Assembly: GCF_000474945.1 (NCBI RefSeq)
Contig: NZ_AXDW01000019.1
Location: 1 to 64,000, forward strand
Direction: 5' to 3'
Length of the DNA: 64,000 nucleotides
From: Solimonas soli DSM 21787
GTDB taxonomy: Bacteria; Pseudomonadota; Gammaproteobacteria; Nevskiales; Nevskiaceae
Positions 24,399 through 33,355 of this stretch are shown in pieces; positions within the stretch are counted from its first letter, which is position 1; each line of letters opens with the position of its first letter. A program made the translations under genes and the position numbers. Below the pieces are notes generated by a model that made no database searches, was not told the origin of the DNA, and saw nothing but the letters and a program-made list of their open reading frames with translations.

Positions 24399-26315
24399 TC
24401 AAGGCACGACCGGCAGCCATACCCGGCTGGCCTGCTCGCCGCCGCGATAGACGCTCTGCGTCGCGGCGCGATAGTCGCCGCGCCCGGCGTCGAAGATGTT
24501 GCTCACATAGGTCTGCGGATTGCGGTCGTAGAGCGGGAACAGGCTGGACTGGATCTGCACGCCGATGCGATGGCCGGGCAGGAATACGTGATCGACGTTC
24601 GGCAGCTCGAAACGGTAGTGTTCGACCTTGCCCGGCGCCAGCGCCTGCGGCGTCGCGTAGCCGTGCACGTAGCGGCCACGGAAGATCTCGATGCCGACCG
24701 GCAATTCGAAACCGGCGACGCCGGGCTTCGAACCCTCCTTGACCGGCTCCGGGATGTCGTCCGGATAGATGTCGATCAGCTTGACGACCCAGTCGCTGTC
24801 GCTGCCGCTGGTCGCCGCATACAGCTCGACGGCCGGCGCGCCCATGATGTGCACGGCCTTGCCCAGCGGCTCGCCTTCATAGGCCAGCACGTCCGGGCGG
24901 CTCGACACGAAGCGCTGGTCCTGCACCAGCCACGGCTTCCACTGCATGGGGTCGCCCATGTGGATCGGCCGCGGGATGAACGGCACCGGCTTGGCCGGAT
25001 CGGAAACGTAGTCGTCGTGGCCGGCCTGCGCCGGCTTGTCGAAGCTGGTGCCGAAATCGGCGGTCAGATACAGCGGCGTCGGCGTGCCCATCGGCCAGCG
25101 CGGCGATTCGTCCCAGCGATTGGCGCCGGTCGCGTAGCTGATCGCCGCCGGGATGCGCGGATCGGCAGCGCCCTTGAGGTAGTGATCGAAGAACGGCTTG
25201 AGCCAGCGCGTGCGGAATTCGGCGGCGGTGTCGCCGGTGAAGATCAGCGCGCCGAGCTCGTAGCCGTAGTGATTGACGCCGGAATGGCGCCACGGGCCGA
25301 TGACCAGCGACAGCGGCGCCTTGCGCCGCTTCGAGTCGGCGAGCGCCTTGTACATCGCCGGCGCGCCGTATGAATCTTCCTGGTCCCACTGGCCGACGAT
25401 CAGCATCGTCGGCACCGTCAGCGGACGCTTGGCCATCAGCTGGTCGACCGCCTGCAGCGACCAGAACGGCGTGTACGCCGGGTTCTGCATCAGCTTCTGC
25501 ACGAACGGCACCGCGTCGAGGCCCCAGGCCCGCGCGAAATCGCCGGCCGAGCCGGCGTTCAGATACAGGGTGTAGTCGTCGCCGGCGCCGTGCGGAATCC
25601 CGCTGCCGTCGCCCTTGTCCTCGCTCATCTCCAGCGCATAGTCGAAGCTCGGAAGGCGGAAGGCGCCGTTGTGGAACCAGTCGTCGCCGCGCCAGCCGTC
25701 GACCATCGGACTCTGCGGCGCCGCCGCCTTCAGCGCCGGATGCGGATTGATCTCGGCCATCAGCGAGGTGAAGCCGAGATAGCTCGAGCCGATGATGCCG
25801 ACCTTGCCGTTGCCCTGCGGTACGTTCTTCACCAGCCAGTCGATGGTGTCGTAGGCGTCGGTCGACTCGTCAATGCCGGTATCGTTGAGCGGCCCGGCCA
25901 GCGGACGGTTCATGATCCACTGGCCCTCGGAATGGCGCAGGCCGCGGATGTCCTGGTAGACACGGATGTAGCCGTCGTCGACGAATGGCGCGTCCATCGC
26001 CGGCAGTACATTGACCAGCTTCTGGCTGGCGGCGCGTGCGGTCGAGCCCTTGGCATCGTATGGCGTGCGCGACAGCAGGATCGGCGCGTTCTTCACGCCC
26101 TTCTTCATGAAGATCACGGTGTACAGCTTCACACCGTCGCGCATCGGCACCATCTCGACGCGCTTGATGAAGTCGGCCGACGGCCGCACCGCGTCATAGC
26201 TTTCGACGACGTCCGGCGTCATCGGCGTGACGCGCGCCGCGCCTTCGGCGGCGACACCGCCGAGCGGCGACAGGACGAAAAGACTTGCGGCGTACAGCAG
26301 CGCGGCACATTTCAT
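24399..26315 (-). CDS. CocE/NonD family hydrolase (X-Pro peptidase S15-like), secreted
   Basis: A 638-aa protein with signal peptide MKCAALLYAASLFVLSPLGG, followed by an S15-type alpha/beta hydrolase domain. The nucleophile Ser is in VGIIGSSYLGFTS near residue 180. VIGPWRHSGVN (near 335) is the usual late His segment, with the acid probably in VGQWDQED. A C-terminal jelly-roll domain (VDHVFLPGHRIGVQIQSSLFP) completes the family layout known from cocaine esterase and glutaryl-7-ACA acylase. It cleaves an ester or amide of unknown identity in the periplasm or outside the cell. The ATG at 26315 has GGAGG five bases upstream; the ATG at 26327 does not. Confidence 0.88.
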   Translation of the reverse strand: MKCAALLYAASLFVLSPLGGVAAEGAARVTPMTPDVVESYDAVRPSADFIKRVEMVPMRDGVKLYTVIFMKKGVKNAPILLSRTPYDAKGSTARAASQKLVNVLPAMDAPFVDDGYIRVYQDIRGLRHSEGQWIMNRPLAGPLNDTGIDESTDAYDTIDWLVKNVPQGNGKVGIIGSSYLGFTSLMAEINPHPALKAAAPQSPMVDGWRGDDWFHNGAFRLPSFDYALEMSEDKGDGSGIPHGAGDDYTLYLNAGSAGDFARAWGLDAVPFVQKLMQNPAYTPFWSLQAVDQLMAKRPLTVPTMLIVGQWDQEDSYGAPAMYKALADSKRRKAPLSLVIGPWRHSGVNHYGYELGALIFTGDTAAEFRTRWLKPFFDHYLKGAADPRIPAAISYATGANRWDESPRWPMGTPTPLYLTADFGTSFDKPAQAGHDDYVSDPAKPVPFIPRPIHMGDPMQWKPWLVQDQRFVSSRPDVLAYEGEPLGKAVHIMGAPAVELYAATSGSDSDWVVKLIDIYPDDIPEPVKEGSKPGVAGFELPVGIEIFRGRYVHGYATPQALAPGKVEHYRFELPNVDHVFLPGHRIGVQIQSSLFPLYDRNPQTYVSNIFDAGRGDYRAATQSVYRGGEQASRVWLPVVP

Positions 26316-26446
26316 CGACGCCTCCATGGCAGATCGGGGAAGCCGCACGATCGGGCCGCGGCGCACCAGCGTCGGAAAATACGCGGATCTCGCCGCAGGC
26401 GACAATCGGGGTTTACACGCAGTTCGCGCGGCGCGCGCTGGTCTAG

Positions 26447-27811
26447 CTAGCGCTGCGCCGCCGCGGCGCGCGTGGTCTGGCGCAGGAAGCGCGCGCTGAG
26501 GCCGATCGCGGCGATCGTCAGGCCGCCGATGAAGCCGATCCACACGCCGGCCGGACCGAGGCTCGTGCGCAGCGTCAGCCAGGCCGCGAGCGGAATGCCG
26601 ATCACCCAGTAGGCGAGCACGGTGATCGCCATCGGCAGGCGCGTGTCCTTGATGCCGCGCAGTGCGCCGTTGGCGGTCGCCTGCAGGCAGTCGACGATCT
26701 GGAAGATCGCGGCGTAGCCGAGGAAGCCGACGGCGATCGCCGCGACCGCCTCCACGTTCGTGTACAGGCCGACGATGAGTCGCGGCGCGACGAACATCAG
26801 CCCCGCCGAGACCAGCGCGAAGGCCATGCCGATCGCCATGCCGACGCGGCCGCGCAAGGCCACCTGCATCGCATCGCCGGCGCCGGCGGCGTGACCGACG
26901 CGCACCGTTGCCGCCATGCCGACCGACAGCGGGATCATGAACATCAGCGAGGCCCAGTTCAGCGCGATCTGGTGCGCCGCCATGGTCTCCGAGCCGAAGT
27001 GCGCGACCATCAGGCCGCCGAGCTGGAACAGGCTGGACTCGGCGAACAGGATCGCCGCGATCGGCAGGCCGAGGCGCAGAATCTGCCGGCCGGACGCGCG
27101 CCACGGCAGAGGGCCTTCACGCACGATGCGCAGACCGCGCAGCGCCGGCGAGCGGAAATACTGGGCGGCGTAGATGAAGACCATCACGCAATCGGCGGTC
27201 GCCAGCGCATAGCCGGCGCCGGCCGGGCCGATCTGCGGCAGCCCGAAGCGGCCATACATCAGCGCGTAACCGAGCACGCCGTTGACGACGAAGCCGCAGA
27301 GGCCCGAAACCAGCGACAGGCGCGTCAGGCCGTGCGCGTCGGCGGCATTGCGCTGGACGAAGTTGACGCAGATGGGAATCGGCGCGAAGGCCACCGCGCG
27401 CAGATAGCCGCTCGCGTAGGCGCGCGTGTCGTCGGCGAGGCCGAGAATGTCGAGCACCGGCTCGCGCACCGCATGCAGCAGCAGCATCCACAGCAGGCCG
27501 ACGATGAGCGCCACCAGCAGCGCGCCCCGCACGAACTCGCCGATCTCGGCGGCGTCGCGGCGTGCGCCGAGCCGCTGCGCGACGATCGGCGCCACCGACA
27601 TGAACAGGCCGGAGAAGAACACGAAGCCGACGAAAAAGATGTTGGCGCCGACGGCGATCGCCGCGAGCTGCGCGGCGCCGAGACGGCCGGCAAGGATCGT
27701 GTCGACCGCGCCCATGCTGACGAACGACAGCTGGGCGATGACGATGGGCCAGGCGAGACGGAAATACTCGCGCGCCTCGCGGCGCAGGGCGGAAGATTCG
27801 AAGTGCTGCAT
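26447..27811 (-). CDS. MATE family efflux transporter (NorM type)
   Basis: A 454-aa protein with twelve hydrophobic helices in two similar halves (about 15-230 and 245-445), the MATE layout. It should export cationic drugs or metabolites in exchange for Na+ or H+. Recognisable segments are WPIVIAQLSFVSMGAVDTILAGRLG at helix 1-2 and LPIAAILFAESSLFQLGGLMVAHFG opening the second half. It is divergent from mntH, with 143 bp between the starts. A small hairpin, TCCTGCC/GGCAGGA (27833-27848), would lie in its 5' leader. Substrate not predictable. Confidence 0.92.
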   Translation of the reverse strand: MQHFESSALRREAREYFRLAWPIVIAQLSFVSMGAVDTILAGRLGAAQLAAIAVGANIFFVGFVFFSGLFMSVAPIVAQRLGARRDAAEIGEFVRGALLVALIVGLLWMLLLHAVREPVLDILGLADDTRAYASGYLRAVAFAPIPICVNFVQRNAADAHGLTRLSLVSGLCGFVVNGVLGYALMYGRFGLPQIGPAGAGYALATADCVMVFIYAAQYFRSPALRGLRIVREGPLPWRASGRQILRLGLPIAAILFAESSLFQLGGLMVAHFGSETMAAHQIALNWASLMFMIPLSVGMAATVRVGHAAGAGDAMQVALRGRVGMAIGMAFALVSAGLMFVAPRLIVGLYTNVEAVAAIAVGFLGYAAIFQIVDCLQATANGALRGIKDTRLPMAITVLAYWVIGIPLAAWLTLRTSLGPAGVWIGFIGGLTIAAIGLSARFLRQTTRAAAAQR

Positions 27812-27954
27812 GGAAACGGACCGCAGGTAATCTCCTGCCGGGGCAGGAACGATGCATAGCCGAGGGCCGCCGCTGACGGCGGGGGCCGCGTAGTCTGGGC
27901 ATTTTCGCGCGGCAATGCCAGAGTAGCGGCGCTATCCCGCAATGCGCGCCCTGC

Positions 27955-29271
27955 ATGTTCAAGCTGCCGACGACCGCCACCGCGCCCTTCTGTCCTTCCG
28001 AAGTCCGCGGTTCGGTCATCGTCCGCGGCGGACTGCCGGCCTGGAAGAAGCTGCTGATGTACGCCGGGCCCGGGCTGCTGGTCTCGGCCGGCTACATGGA
28101 CCCCGGCAACTGGGCGACCGGCATCGAGGCCGGCGCCCGGTACGGCCATGCGCTGCTCTGCGTGGTGCTGATGTCGAGCCTCGCGGCGATGCTGCTGCAG
28201 ATGCTCAGCATGAAGCTCGGCATCGCCAGCGGCCGCGATCTCGCGCGCCTGTCGCGCGCGCACTACGGCAGGCGCGCCAAGCTCGCGCTGTGGCTGCTCG
28301 CCGAGCTGGCGATCGTCGCCTGCGATCTCGCCGAGGTGCTCGGCTGCGCGCTGGCCCTGCATCTGCTGTTCGGCGTCAGCGTGCTGAGCGGCGTCGTCAT
28401 CACCGCCGCCAGCACCTTGATCGTCATCGGCCTCAAGGGCCAGGGCTTCCGCAAGCTGGAAGCGATCATGCTGGCGCTGATCGCGACCATCGCGCTGTGC
28501 TTCTTCATCGAGCTCTGGCTCACCAGGCCGGACTGGGCGGCGGTACGCGACGGCCTGGTGCCGTCCTGGCGTCTGGCGACCGACCGCGAGGCGATGTATC
28601 TGGCGATCGGCATCCTCGGCGCCACGGTGATGCCGCATAACCTCTACCTGCATTCCTCTGTCGTGCAGACGCGTCGCGTCGGCGCCGACGATGGCGCCAG
28701 GCGCGAAGCGCTGCGCTTCCTCAGCCTCGACACCATCGTCTCGCTGTCGCTGGCGATGCTCGTCAACTGCGCGATCCTCATCGTCGCCGCCACCGCCTTC
28801 CACGGCACCGGCTACGCCGCCGTCGCCAGCATCGAGGACGCCTACCGACTGCTGGCGCCGGTGGTCGGTACCGCGGCGGCGGCGATCCTGTTCGGTATCG
28901 CCCTGCTCGCCGCCGGCCAGAGCTCCACGTTCACCGGCACCATCGCCGGGCAGATCATCATGGAGGGCTTTCTCGATCTGAAGATGCCGTGCTGGCGGCG
29001 ACATCTGATCACGCGCGCACTGGCGCTGCTGCCGGCCTTCGTCGGCGTGATGCTTCTCGGCGAGCGCTCGGTCGGCACGCTGCTGGTATTCAGCCAGGTC
29101 GTGCTGAGCCTGCAGCTGCCGTTCGCCCTGTTCCCGCTCGTGCAGTTCACCGGCCGTCGCGACATCATGGGCGCGTTCGTCAATGGCCCGCTCACGAAGC
29201 TGCTCGGCTGGGGCCTGTTCGGTGCGATCAGCGCGGCGAATCTGTGGCTGCTCGCGCAGTTCCTGTTCTGA
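27955..29271 (+). CDS. mntH: Nramp family divalent metal (Mn2+/Fe2+) transporter
   Basis: A 438-aa proton-coupled metal importer of the inner membrane with 11 predicted helices. The metal-binding DPGN motif is in GYMDPGNWATGIEAG near residue 48-52, and the second half-site is GATVMPHNLYLHSSV near 223 (MPH). The consensus transport motif GQSSTFTGTIAGQIIMEGFL is near 320. The length is normal. No manganese riboswitch or clear regulator box is visible in the 143-bp divergent spacer to the MATE gene. Mn2+ is the usual substrate in this branch, but Fe2+ is possible. Confidence 0.93.
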   Translation: MFKLPTTATAPFCPSEVRGSVIVRGGLPAWKKLLMYAGPGLLVSAGYMDPGNWATGIEAGARYGHALLCVVLMSSLAAMLLQMLSMKLGIASGRDLARLSRAHYGRRAKLALWLLAELAIVACDLAEVLGCALALHLLFGVSVLSGVVITAASTLIVIGLKGQGFRKLEAIMLALIATIALCFFIELWLTRPDWAAVRDGLVPSWRLATDREAMYLAIGILGATVMPHNLYLHSSVVQTRRVGADDGARREALRFLSLDTIVSLSLAMLVNCAILIVAATAFHGTGYAAVASIEDAYRLLAPVVGTAAAAILFGIALLAAGQSSTFTGTIAGQIIMEGFLDLKMPCWRRHLITRALALLPAFVGVMLLGERSVGTLLVFSQVVLSLQLPFALFPLVQFTGRRDIMGAFVNGPLTKLLGWGLFGAISAANLWLLAQFLF

Positions 29272-29314
29272 GCCGGCGTTCGCATCGTCCGCGCCGCGAC
29301 GCTAAGCTTCGCCG

Positions 29315-29647
29315 ATGCCCTCGCAATCCTCTGCCGCCGTGCTGGCGCTGACCTTCGTCAGCTGCCCGGCGGAACACGCCGATGCCGTGGCGCGCACGCT
29401 CGTCGAACAGCGCCTCGCCGCCTGCGTCAGCGTGCTGCCGCAGCTGCGCTCGGTCTATCGCTGGCAGGGCGCGATCGAAAGCGCCGACGAGGCGCTGCTG
29501 CTGATCAAGCATCCGGCCGAGCGCTTCGACGCGCTGCGCGCGGCGGTGCTGGCCGTGCATCCATACGAACTTCCGGAAATCGTCATGGTCGGTGGCGACG
29601 CGGTCCATCGACCGTATCTCGACTGGGTCATCGCTTCGTGTTCCTGA
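29315..29647 (+). CDS. cutA: Divalent-cation tolerance protein CutA
   Basis: A 110-aa trimeric cytoplasmic protein of the CutA1 family, with family motifs ARTLVEQRLAACVSVLPQLRSVYRWQG (residues ~26-52) and HPYELPEIVMV (~81-91). In E. coli it affects copper tolerance; its molecular role is not settled. It is the first gene of the run cutA-dsbD(alpha)-tlpA, an order common in gammaproteobacteria, and the next gene starts inside its 3' end. Confidence 0.93.
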   Translation: MPSQSSAAVLALTFVSCPAEHADAVARTLVEQRLAACVSVLPQLRSVYRWQGAIESADEALLLIKHPAERFDALRAAVLAVHPYELPEIVMVGGDAVHRPYLDWVIASCS

Positions 29648-30123
29648 ATCTCCCCGCGCGGCACCACGCGCTGGCGTGCGCACTGCTCGTCGCGGCCGCG
29701 GCGGCCCAAGCCTCGTCGCCGCTGCTCGAGCGCCGGCCGGCGCTCGATGCGCTGTTGCCGGCCGAGCAGGCCTTCGATCTGCTGCCGATCGAATGGCGCG
29801 ACGGCGCCTTGCGGCTGAGCTGGAACATCGCGCCCGGTTACTACCTGTATCGCCAGCGCATCCGCGTCGAGGCGCTGGCGCCGGACGCCACCGGCCTGCT
29901 GGCGATCCGCCTGCCGGCCGGCATCGATCACGTCGACGAACATTTCGGCGCGGTGCAGATCTACCGCGGCCTGCTCGAGGCCAGCGTGCCGACGCAGGGC
30001 ACGCCGCGCGCGGCGCTGCGCGTGCGCGTCAGCTTCCAGGGCTGCGCCGACGCCGGCGTCTGCTATCCGCCACGGACGGTCGTGCAGACCGTCGCCGCTC
30101 CGCTCCCCACCACGCGTCCGTAA
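29638..30123 (+). CDS. Stand-alone DsbD N-terminal (alpha) domain protein
   Basis: A 161-aa periplasmic protein with a signal peptide (ending near AAAAAQA) and the immunoglobulin-like DsbD alpha domain. The redox pair is C136 and C142 in FQGCADAGVCYPP, as in full-length DsbD, where this domain passes electrons to DsbC/DsbG. Here the frame stops soon after the domain: the eight-helix transmembrane beta domain and the thioredoxin gamma domain are absent. There is no frameshifted remnant in the 2 bp before tlpA. It starts at a GTG overlapping the cutA end. It may work with a separate CcdA/DsbD-beta protein elsewhere, or be a deletion product. Confidence 0.8.
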   Translation: MFLNLPARHHALACALLVAAAAAQASSPLLERRPALDALLPAEQAFDLLPIEWRDGALRLSWNIAPGYYLYRQRIRVEALAPDATGLLAIRLPAGIDHVDEHFGAVQIYRGLLEASVPTQGTPRAALRVRVSFQGCADAGVCYPPRTVVQTVAAPLPTTRP

Positions 30124-30125
30124 CC

Positions 30126-30650
30126 ATGCGCAAGTTCATCGTCATCGCGGTCTTCGCCATCGTCGCCGGCGTCGGCGGCGCGTTCTCGTACTGGTATTTC
30201 TCGGCACCGCAGATGGAAGGCGCGAGCGATGTCGCGCCGGCCTTCAGCCTGACGACGCTCGACGGCAAGACGGTTTCCCTGCAATCGCTGCACGGCCACT
30301 GGGTGCTGCTGAACTTCTGGGCGTCGTGGTGCGCGCCGTGCATGGACGAAGTGCCGCATCTGGTCGCCGCACAATCCAATTACGCCGGGCTCGGGCTGCA
30401 GATCGTCGGTGCGGCGCTCGACGAAGCGAAGGCGATCGAACCGCTGGTGCGGCGCTTCGGCATCAACTATCCGGTCACCGCCGATTTCGCGACCGCGGAA
30501 GCGGCGATGCGCGCTTTCGGCAACGACAGGGGCGCACTGCCCTTCTCCGTGCTCATCGATCCGGACGGCTTCATCGCCGAACGCGTGCTGGGCGGCATGA
30601 GCGCCGCACAGCTCGAAGGCCTGCTCAAGCGCCACCTCGGCCGCTCCTGA
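30126..30650 (+). CDS. TlpA-like thiol-disulfide oxidoreductase, membrane anchored
   Basis: A 174-aa thioredoxin-fold protein tethered by an N-terminal helix (residues ~4-24) and facing the periplasm. The active site is WASWCAPC with Cys69 and Cys72, and GALPFSVLIDPDG supplies the cis-Pro. TlpA/ResA proteins reduce periplasmic disulfides, for example in cytochrome c maturation. Two bases separate it from the DsbD-alpha gene, so the two are translated together; the pair probably forms a reducing module. The start at 30126 begins MRKFIVIAVFAIV. Confidence 0.9.
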   Translation: MRKFIVIAVFAIVAGVGGAFSYWYFSAPQMEGASDVAPAFSLTTLDGKTVSLQSLHGHWVLLNFWASWCAPCMDEVPHLVAAQSNYAGLGLQIVGAALDEAKAIEPLVRRFGINYPVTADFATAEAAMRAFGNDRGALPFSVLIDPDGFIAERVLGGMSAAQLEGLLKRHLGRS

Positions 30651-30720
30651 ACATTCGTTTGACAACTAACGGCGAAAAGCCTCGATCTTGTAGGTAACTG
30701 CTGGCAAAACGTCCTCCCGC

Positions 30721-30749
30721 TTGTTTTTGCGCAGGGGCGTGGGCAGAAT
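30721..30749 (+). promoter_or_regulatory. Possible sigma70 promoter for aroQ-accBC
   Basis: TTGTTT (30721-30726) and CAGAAT (30744-30749) are 17 bp apart in the only sizeable gap (128 bp) before aroQ. Match to consensus is moderate at best. A consensus TTGACA at 30659-30664 lacks a good -10 partner. Confidence 0.3.
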
Positions 30750-30778
30750 CGATCCATTCTGAAAACGAGACGCCCTGC

Positions 30779-31222
30779 TTGAGCCATCTGCTGCTGATCA
30801 ACGGTCCCAATCTGAACCTCCTGGGAACCCGCGAGCCGGAGGTCTATGGCCGGCAGACGCTGGCGGACATCGAGCGCGACCTGGCCGCCGAAGCCGCCCG
30901 GCTCGGCCATCAGCTGGCGGTCTTCCAGAGCAACCACGAAGGGGCGCTCGTCGACCGCATCCAGCAGGCGCGTCAGGACGGCGTGCGCTTCATCCTGATC
31001 AATCCGGGCGCCTACACGCACACCAGCGTGGCGCTGCGCGATGCCCTGCTCGGCGTGGCGATTCCGTTCATCGAGGTGCATCTCTCGAACGTCCACGCCC
31101 GCGAGCCGTTCCGCAAGCATTCGTATCTTTCCGACATCGCCTTGGGCGTCATCGCCGGCTGCGGAGCACTGGGCTATCGCCTGGCGCTCACGGCCGCGCA
31201 TGAGCGCCTTTCGCAGACCTGA
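30779..31222 (+). CDS. aroQ: 3-dehydroquinate dehydratase, type II
   Basis: A 147-aa dodecameric enzyme of the shikimate pathway, converting 3-dehydroquinate to 3-dehydroshikimate. The family motifs are complete: [21 protein letters not shown] at the N terminus with the catalytic Tyr23, [14 protein letters not shown] (44-57), [17 protein letters not shown] (74-90) and [15 protein letters not shown] (~99-113, catalytic His). It starts at TTG (30779); no in-frame ATG gives the conserved N terminus. Located directly ahead of accB-accC, as in many gammaproteobacteria. Confidence 0.96.
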   Translation: MSHLLLINGPNLNLLGTREPEVYGRQTLADIERDLAAEAARLGHQLAVFQSNHEGALVDRIQQARQDGVRFILINPGAYTHTSVALRDALLGVAIPFIEVHLSNVHAREPFRKHSYLSDIALGVIAGCGALGYRLALTAAHERLSQT

Positions 31223-31245
31223 CGACGTCCCTGAGGAGGGGCAAC

Positions 31246-31686
31246 ATGGATTTACGCAAGATCAAGACGCTGATCGACCTCGTCGAGCAATCCGGCATTT
31301 CCGAGCTGGAAGTTCGCGAAGGTGAAGAGTCAGTGCGCATCAGCCGTCAGACGATGGCGGTGCCGGTCCAGCAGTTCACCCCCGCGCCGCCGGCTGCGCT
31401 GCCCGCCGCGCCGGCGCCGGCCGCCGCTGCGCCGGTCGCCAAGGTCGACAACCGCCACATCATCAAGGCGCCGATGGTCGGCACCTTCTATCGCGCGCCG
31501 TCGCCGGGCGCCAAGTCGTTCGTCGAAGTCGGCCAGACGGTCAAGGCCGGTCAGGTGCTGTGCATCATCGAGGCGATGAAAATGCTCAACCAGATCGAGG
31601 CCGACAAGGCCGGCGTCATCGTCGAGATCCTCGCGGAGAACGAAAAGCCGGTCGAGTTCGATCAGCCGCTGTTTGCCATCGAGTAA
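31246..31686 (+). CDS. accB: Acetyl-CoA carboxylase biotin carboxyl carrier protein
   Basis: A 146-aa BCCP that carries the carboxylated biotin between the biotin carboxylase and carboxyltransferase parts of acetyl-CoA carboxylase, the first step of fatty-acid synthesis. An N-terminal helical domain (1-35) is followed by an Ala/Pro linker (44-66) and the biotinyl domain. Lys112 in [12 protein letters not shown] is the biotinylated residue, and the thumb segment [12 protein letters not shown] is present. GGAGGGG lies ahead of the ATG. It forms an operon with accC (59 bp downstream). Confidence 0.96.
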   Translation: MDLRKIKTLIDLVEQSGISELEVREGEESVRISRQTMAVPVQQFTPAPPAALPAAPAPAAAAPVAKVDNRHIIKAPMVGTFYRAPSPGAKSFVEVGQTVKAGQVLCIIEAMKMLNQIEADKAGVIVEILAENEKPVEFDQPLFAIE

Positions 31687-31745
31687 AGCGCAATGGCAAA
31701 CCTCTTCCTGTCTTGCGATCACGTCATCGCCGGAGACTTCCGGCC

Positions 31746-33107
31746 ATGAAAGAGATCAAGAAAATCCTCATCGCCAACCGCGGCGAGATCGCCCTGCGCA
31801 TCCTGCGCTGCTGCCGCGAACTCGGCATCAAGACGGTCGCCGTGTACTCGACCGCCGATCGCGAGCAGAAACACGTGGCGCTCGCCGACGAAGCGGTGTG
31901 CATCGGCCCGCCGCAGGCCGGCCGCAGCTATCTCAACATGGCGGCGATCATCTCCGCCGCCGAGGTGACGCAGGCCGACGCCATCCATCCGGGCTACGGC
32001 TTTCTCTCCGAGAACGCCGACTTCGCCGAGTCGGTCGAGAAGTCGGGCTTCATCTTCATCGGCCCGAAGCCGGAGACCATCCGCCTGATGGGCAGCAAGA
32101 CCAACGCCAAGGCGGAAATGATCGCCGCCGGCGTGCCTTGCGTGCCGGGTTCCGACGGCATCCTGCCGGAGGACGACGACGAATGCCTGCGCATCGCCGC
32201 GAACGTTGGCTATCCGGTGCTGATCAAGGCGGTGTCCGGTGGCGGCGGCCGTGGCATGCAGGTCGTGCGCAACGAGAGCGAGCTGCTCGGCAAGATCCGC
32301 ATCGCCCGCACCGAAGCGCTCAACGCCTTCAAGGACGCCTCCGTGTTCATGGAGAAGTACCTCGAAGTGCCGCGCCACATCGAGTTCCAGGTGCTGTCCG
32401 ACGGCCAGGGCAACGCCATCCATCTCGGCGAGCGGGACTGCTCGATGCAGCGCCGCAATCAGAAGGTCGTCGAGGAATCGCCGGCGCCGGGCATCACCGA
32501 CGAGCAGCGCGCGGAGATCGGCGCACTATGCGTCGCCGCGTGCGTGCGCATGGGCTATCGTGGCGCCGGCACCTTCGAGTTCCTCTATGAAGACGGTCGT
32601 TTCTACTTCATCGAGATGAACACGCGCATCCAGGTCGAGCATCCGGTCACCGAGATGGTCACCGGCGTCGACCTGATCAAGGAAATGATCCGCATCGCCG
32701 ACGGCAAGCCGCTGAAGAAGAAGCAGGCCAACATCAAGCTGCGCGGTCACGCCATTGAATGCCGCATCAACGCCGAGAACGCGCGCACCTTCGTGCCCTC
32801 GCCGGGCGAGATCAAGAAGTACCACGCGCCGGGCGGCCCGGGCATCCGTCTCGATTCGCATTGCTACGCGGGCTACAAGGTGCCGCCGCATTACGATTCG
32901 ATGATCGGCAAGCTGATCGCCTACGGCTCCGACCGCAAGAGCGCGATCGCGCGCATGCGCCAGGCCCTGGCCGAGATGATCATCGAAGGCATCCAGACCA
33001 ACATCCCGCTGCAGCGGCGCATCATGTCGGACGCCGTGTTCAAGGAAGGCAAGCACCAGATCCACTATCTCGAGCACATGCTCGAGCAGTGGGTGAACGA
33101 GGAGTGA
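31746..33107 (+). CDS. accC: Acetyl-CoA carboxylase, biotin carboxylase subunit
   Basis: A 453-aa ATP-grasp enzyme that carboxylates biotin on BCCP. It contains [22 protein letters not shown] at the start, the glycine-rich ATP loop [14 protein letters not shown] (~159-172), [29 protein letters not shown] (~235-250) and [20 protein letters not shown] (~285-305). Length and motifs are normal. It differs from the longer methylcrotonyl-CoA carboxylase subunit at 54813-56795 by lacking a BCCP domain. The usual following gene prmA is absent; a terminator and a thiolase gene follow instead. Confidence 0.97.
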   Translation: MKEIKKILIANRGEIALRILRCCRELGIKTVAVYSTADREQKHVALADEAVCIGPPQAGRSYLNMAAIISAAEVTQADAIHPGYGFLSENADFAESVEKSGFIFIGPKPETIRLMGSKTNAKAEMIAAGVPCVPGSDGILPEDDDECLRIAANVGYPVLIKAVSGGGGRGMQVVRNESELLGKIRIARTEALNAFKDASVFMEKYLEVPRHIEFQVLSDGQGNAIHLGERDCSMQRRNQKVVEESPAPGITDEQRAEIGALCVAACVRMGYRGAGTFEFLYEDGRFYFIEMNTRIQVEHPVTEMVTGVDLIKEMIRIADGKPLKKKQANIKLRGHAIECRINAENARTFVPSPGEIKKYHAPGGPGIRLDSHCYAGYKVPPHYDSMIGKLIAYGSDRKSAIARMRQALAEMIIEGIQTNIPLQRRIMSDAVFKEGKHQIHYLEHMLEQWVNEE

Positions 33108-33207
33108 GTGACGCCGGCACGCCTTGAACGGCAGGCCTGCGCCGCGAACGCCCGGCCGGCGGTCGATCCGCATGTGCCCACAGTCGGGACGGCCGCGACG
33201 AAACAGG

Positions 33208-33236
33208 AAAAAGCCCCGGCCCGCCGGGGCTTTTTC
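33208..33236 (+). terminator. Rho-independent terminator after accC
   Basis: AGCCCCGGC and its complement GCCGGGGCT (33212-33220 and 33223-33231), followed by TTTTC, form a strong hairpin about 100 bp past the accC stop. It ends the aroQ-accB-accC transcript. Confidence 0.85.
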
Positions 33237-33355
33237 GCTTCTGCAGCGCATGGTCAAATGCCGGTGCCGAGTGGCGGCGCAGCAATAGGCAGCCGCAGGG
33301 GCGCTCACTAAGCTCGCCGCCATTCCCGGATGCTCATTCAGCAGGAGATGTCTCG

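Noticed and set aside
27812-27954. Possible manganese riboswitch or regulator box between the MATE exporter and mntH
   Set aside because: Only a small 7-bp hairpin (27833-27848) on the MATE side is visible; nothing matches the known yybP-ykoY motif or an obvious MntR/Fur site.
30659-30664. Consensus TTGACA ahead of aroQ
   Set aside because: No -10-like hexamer lies 16-18 bp downstream, so it is not called as the promoter by itself.
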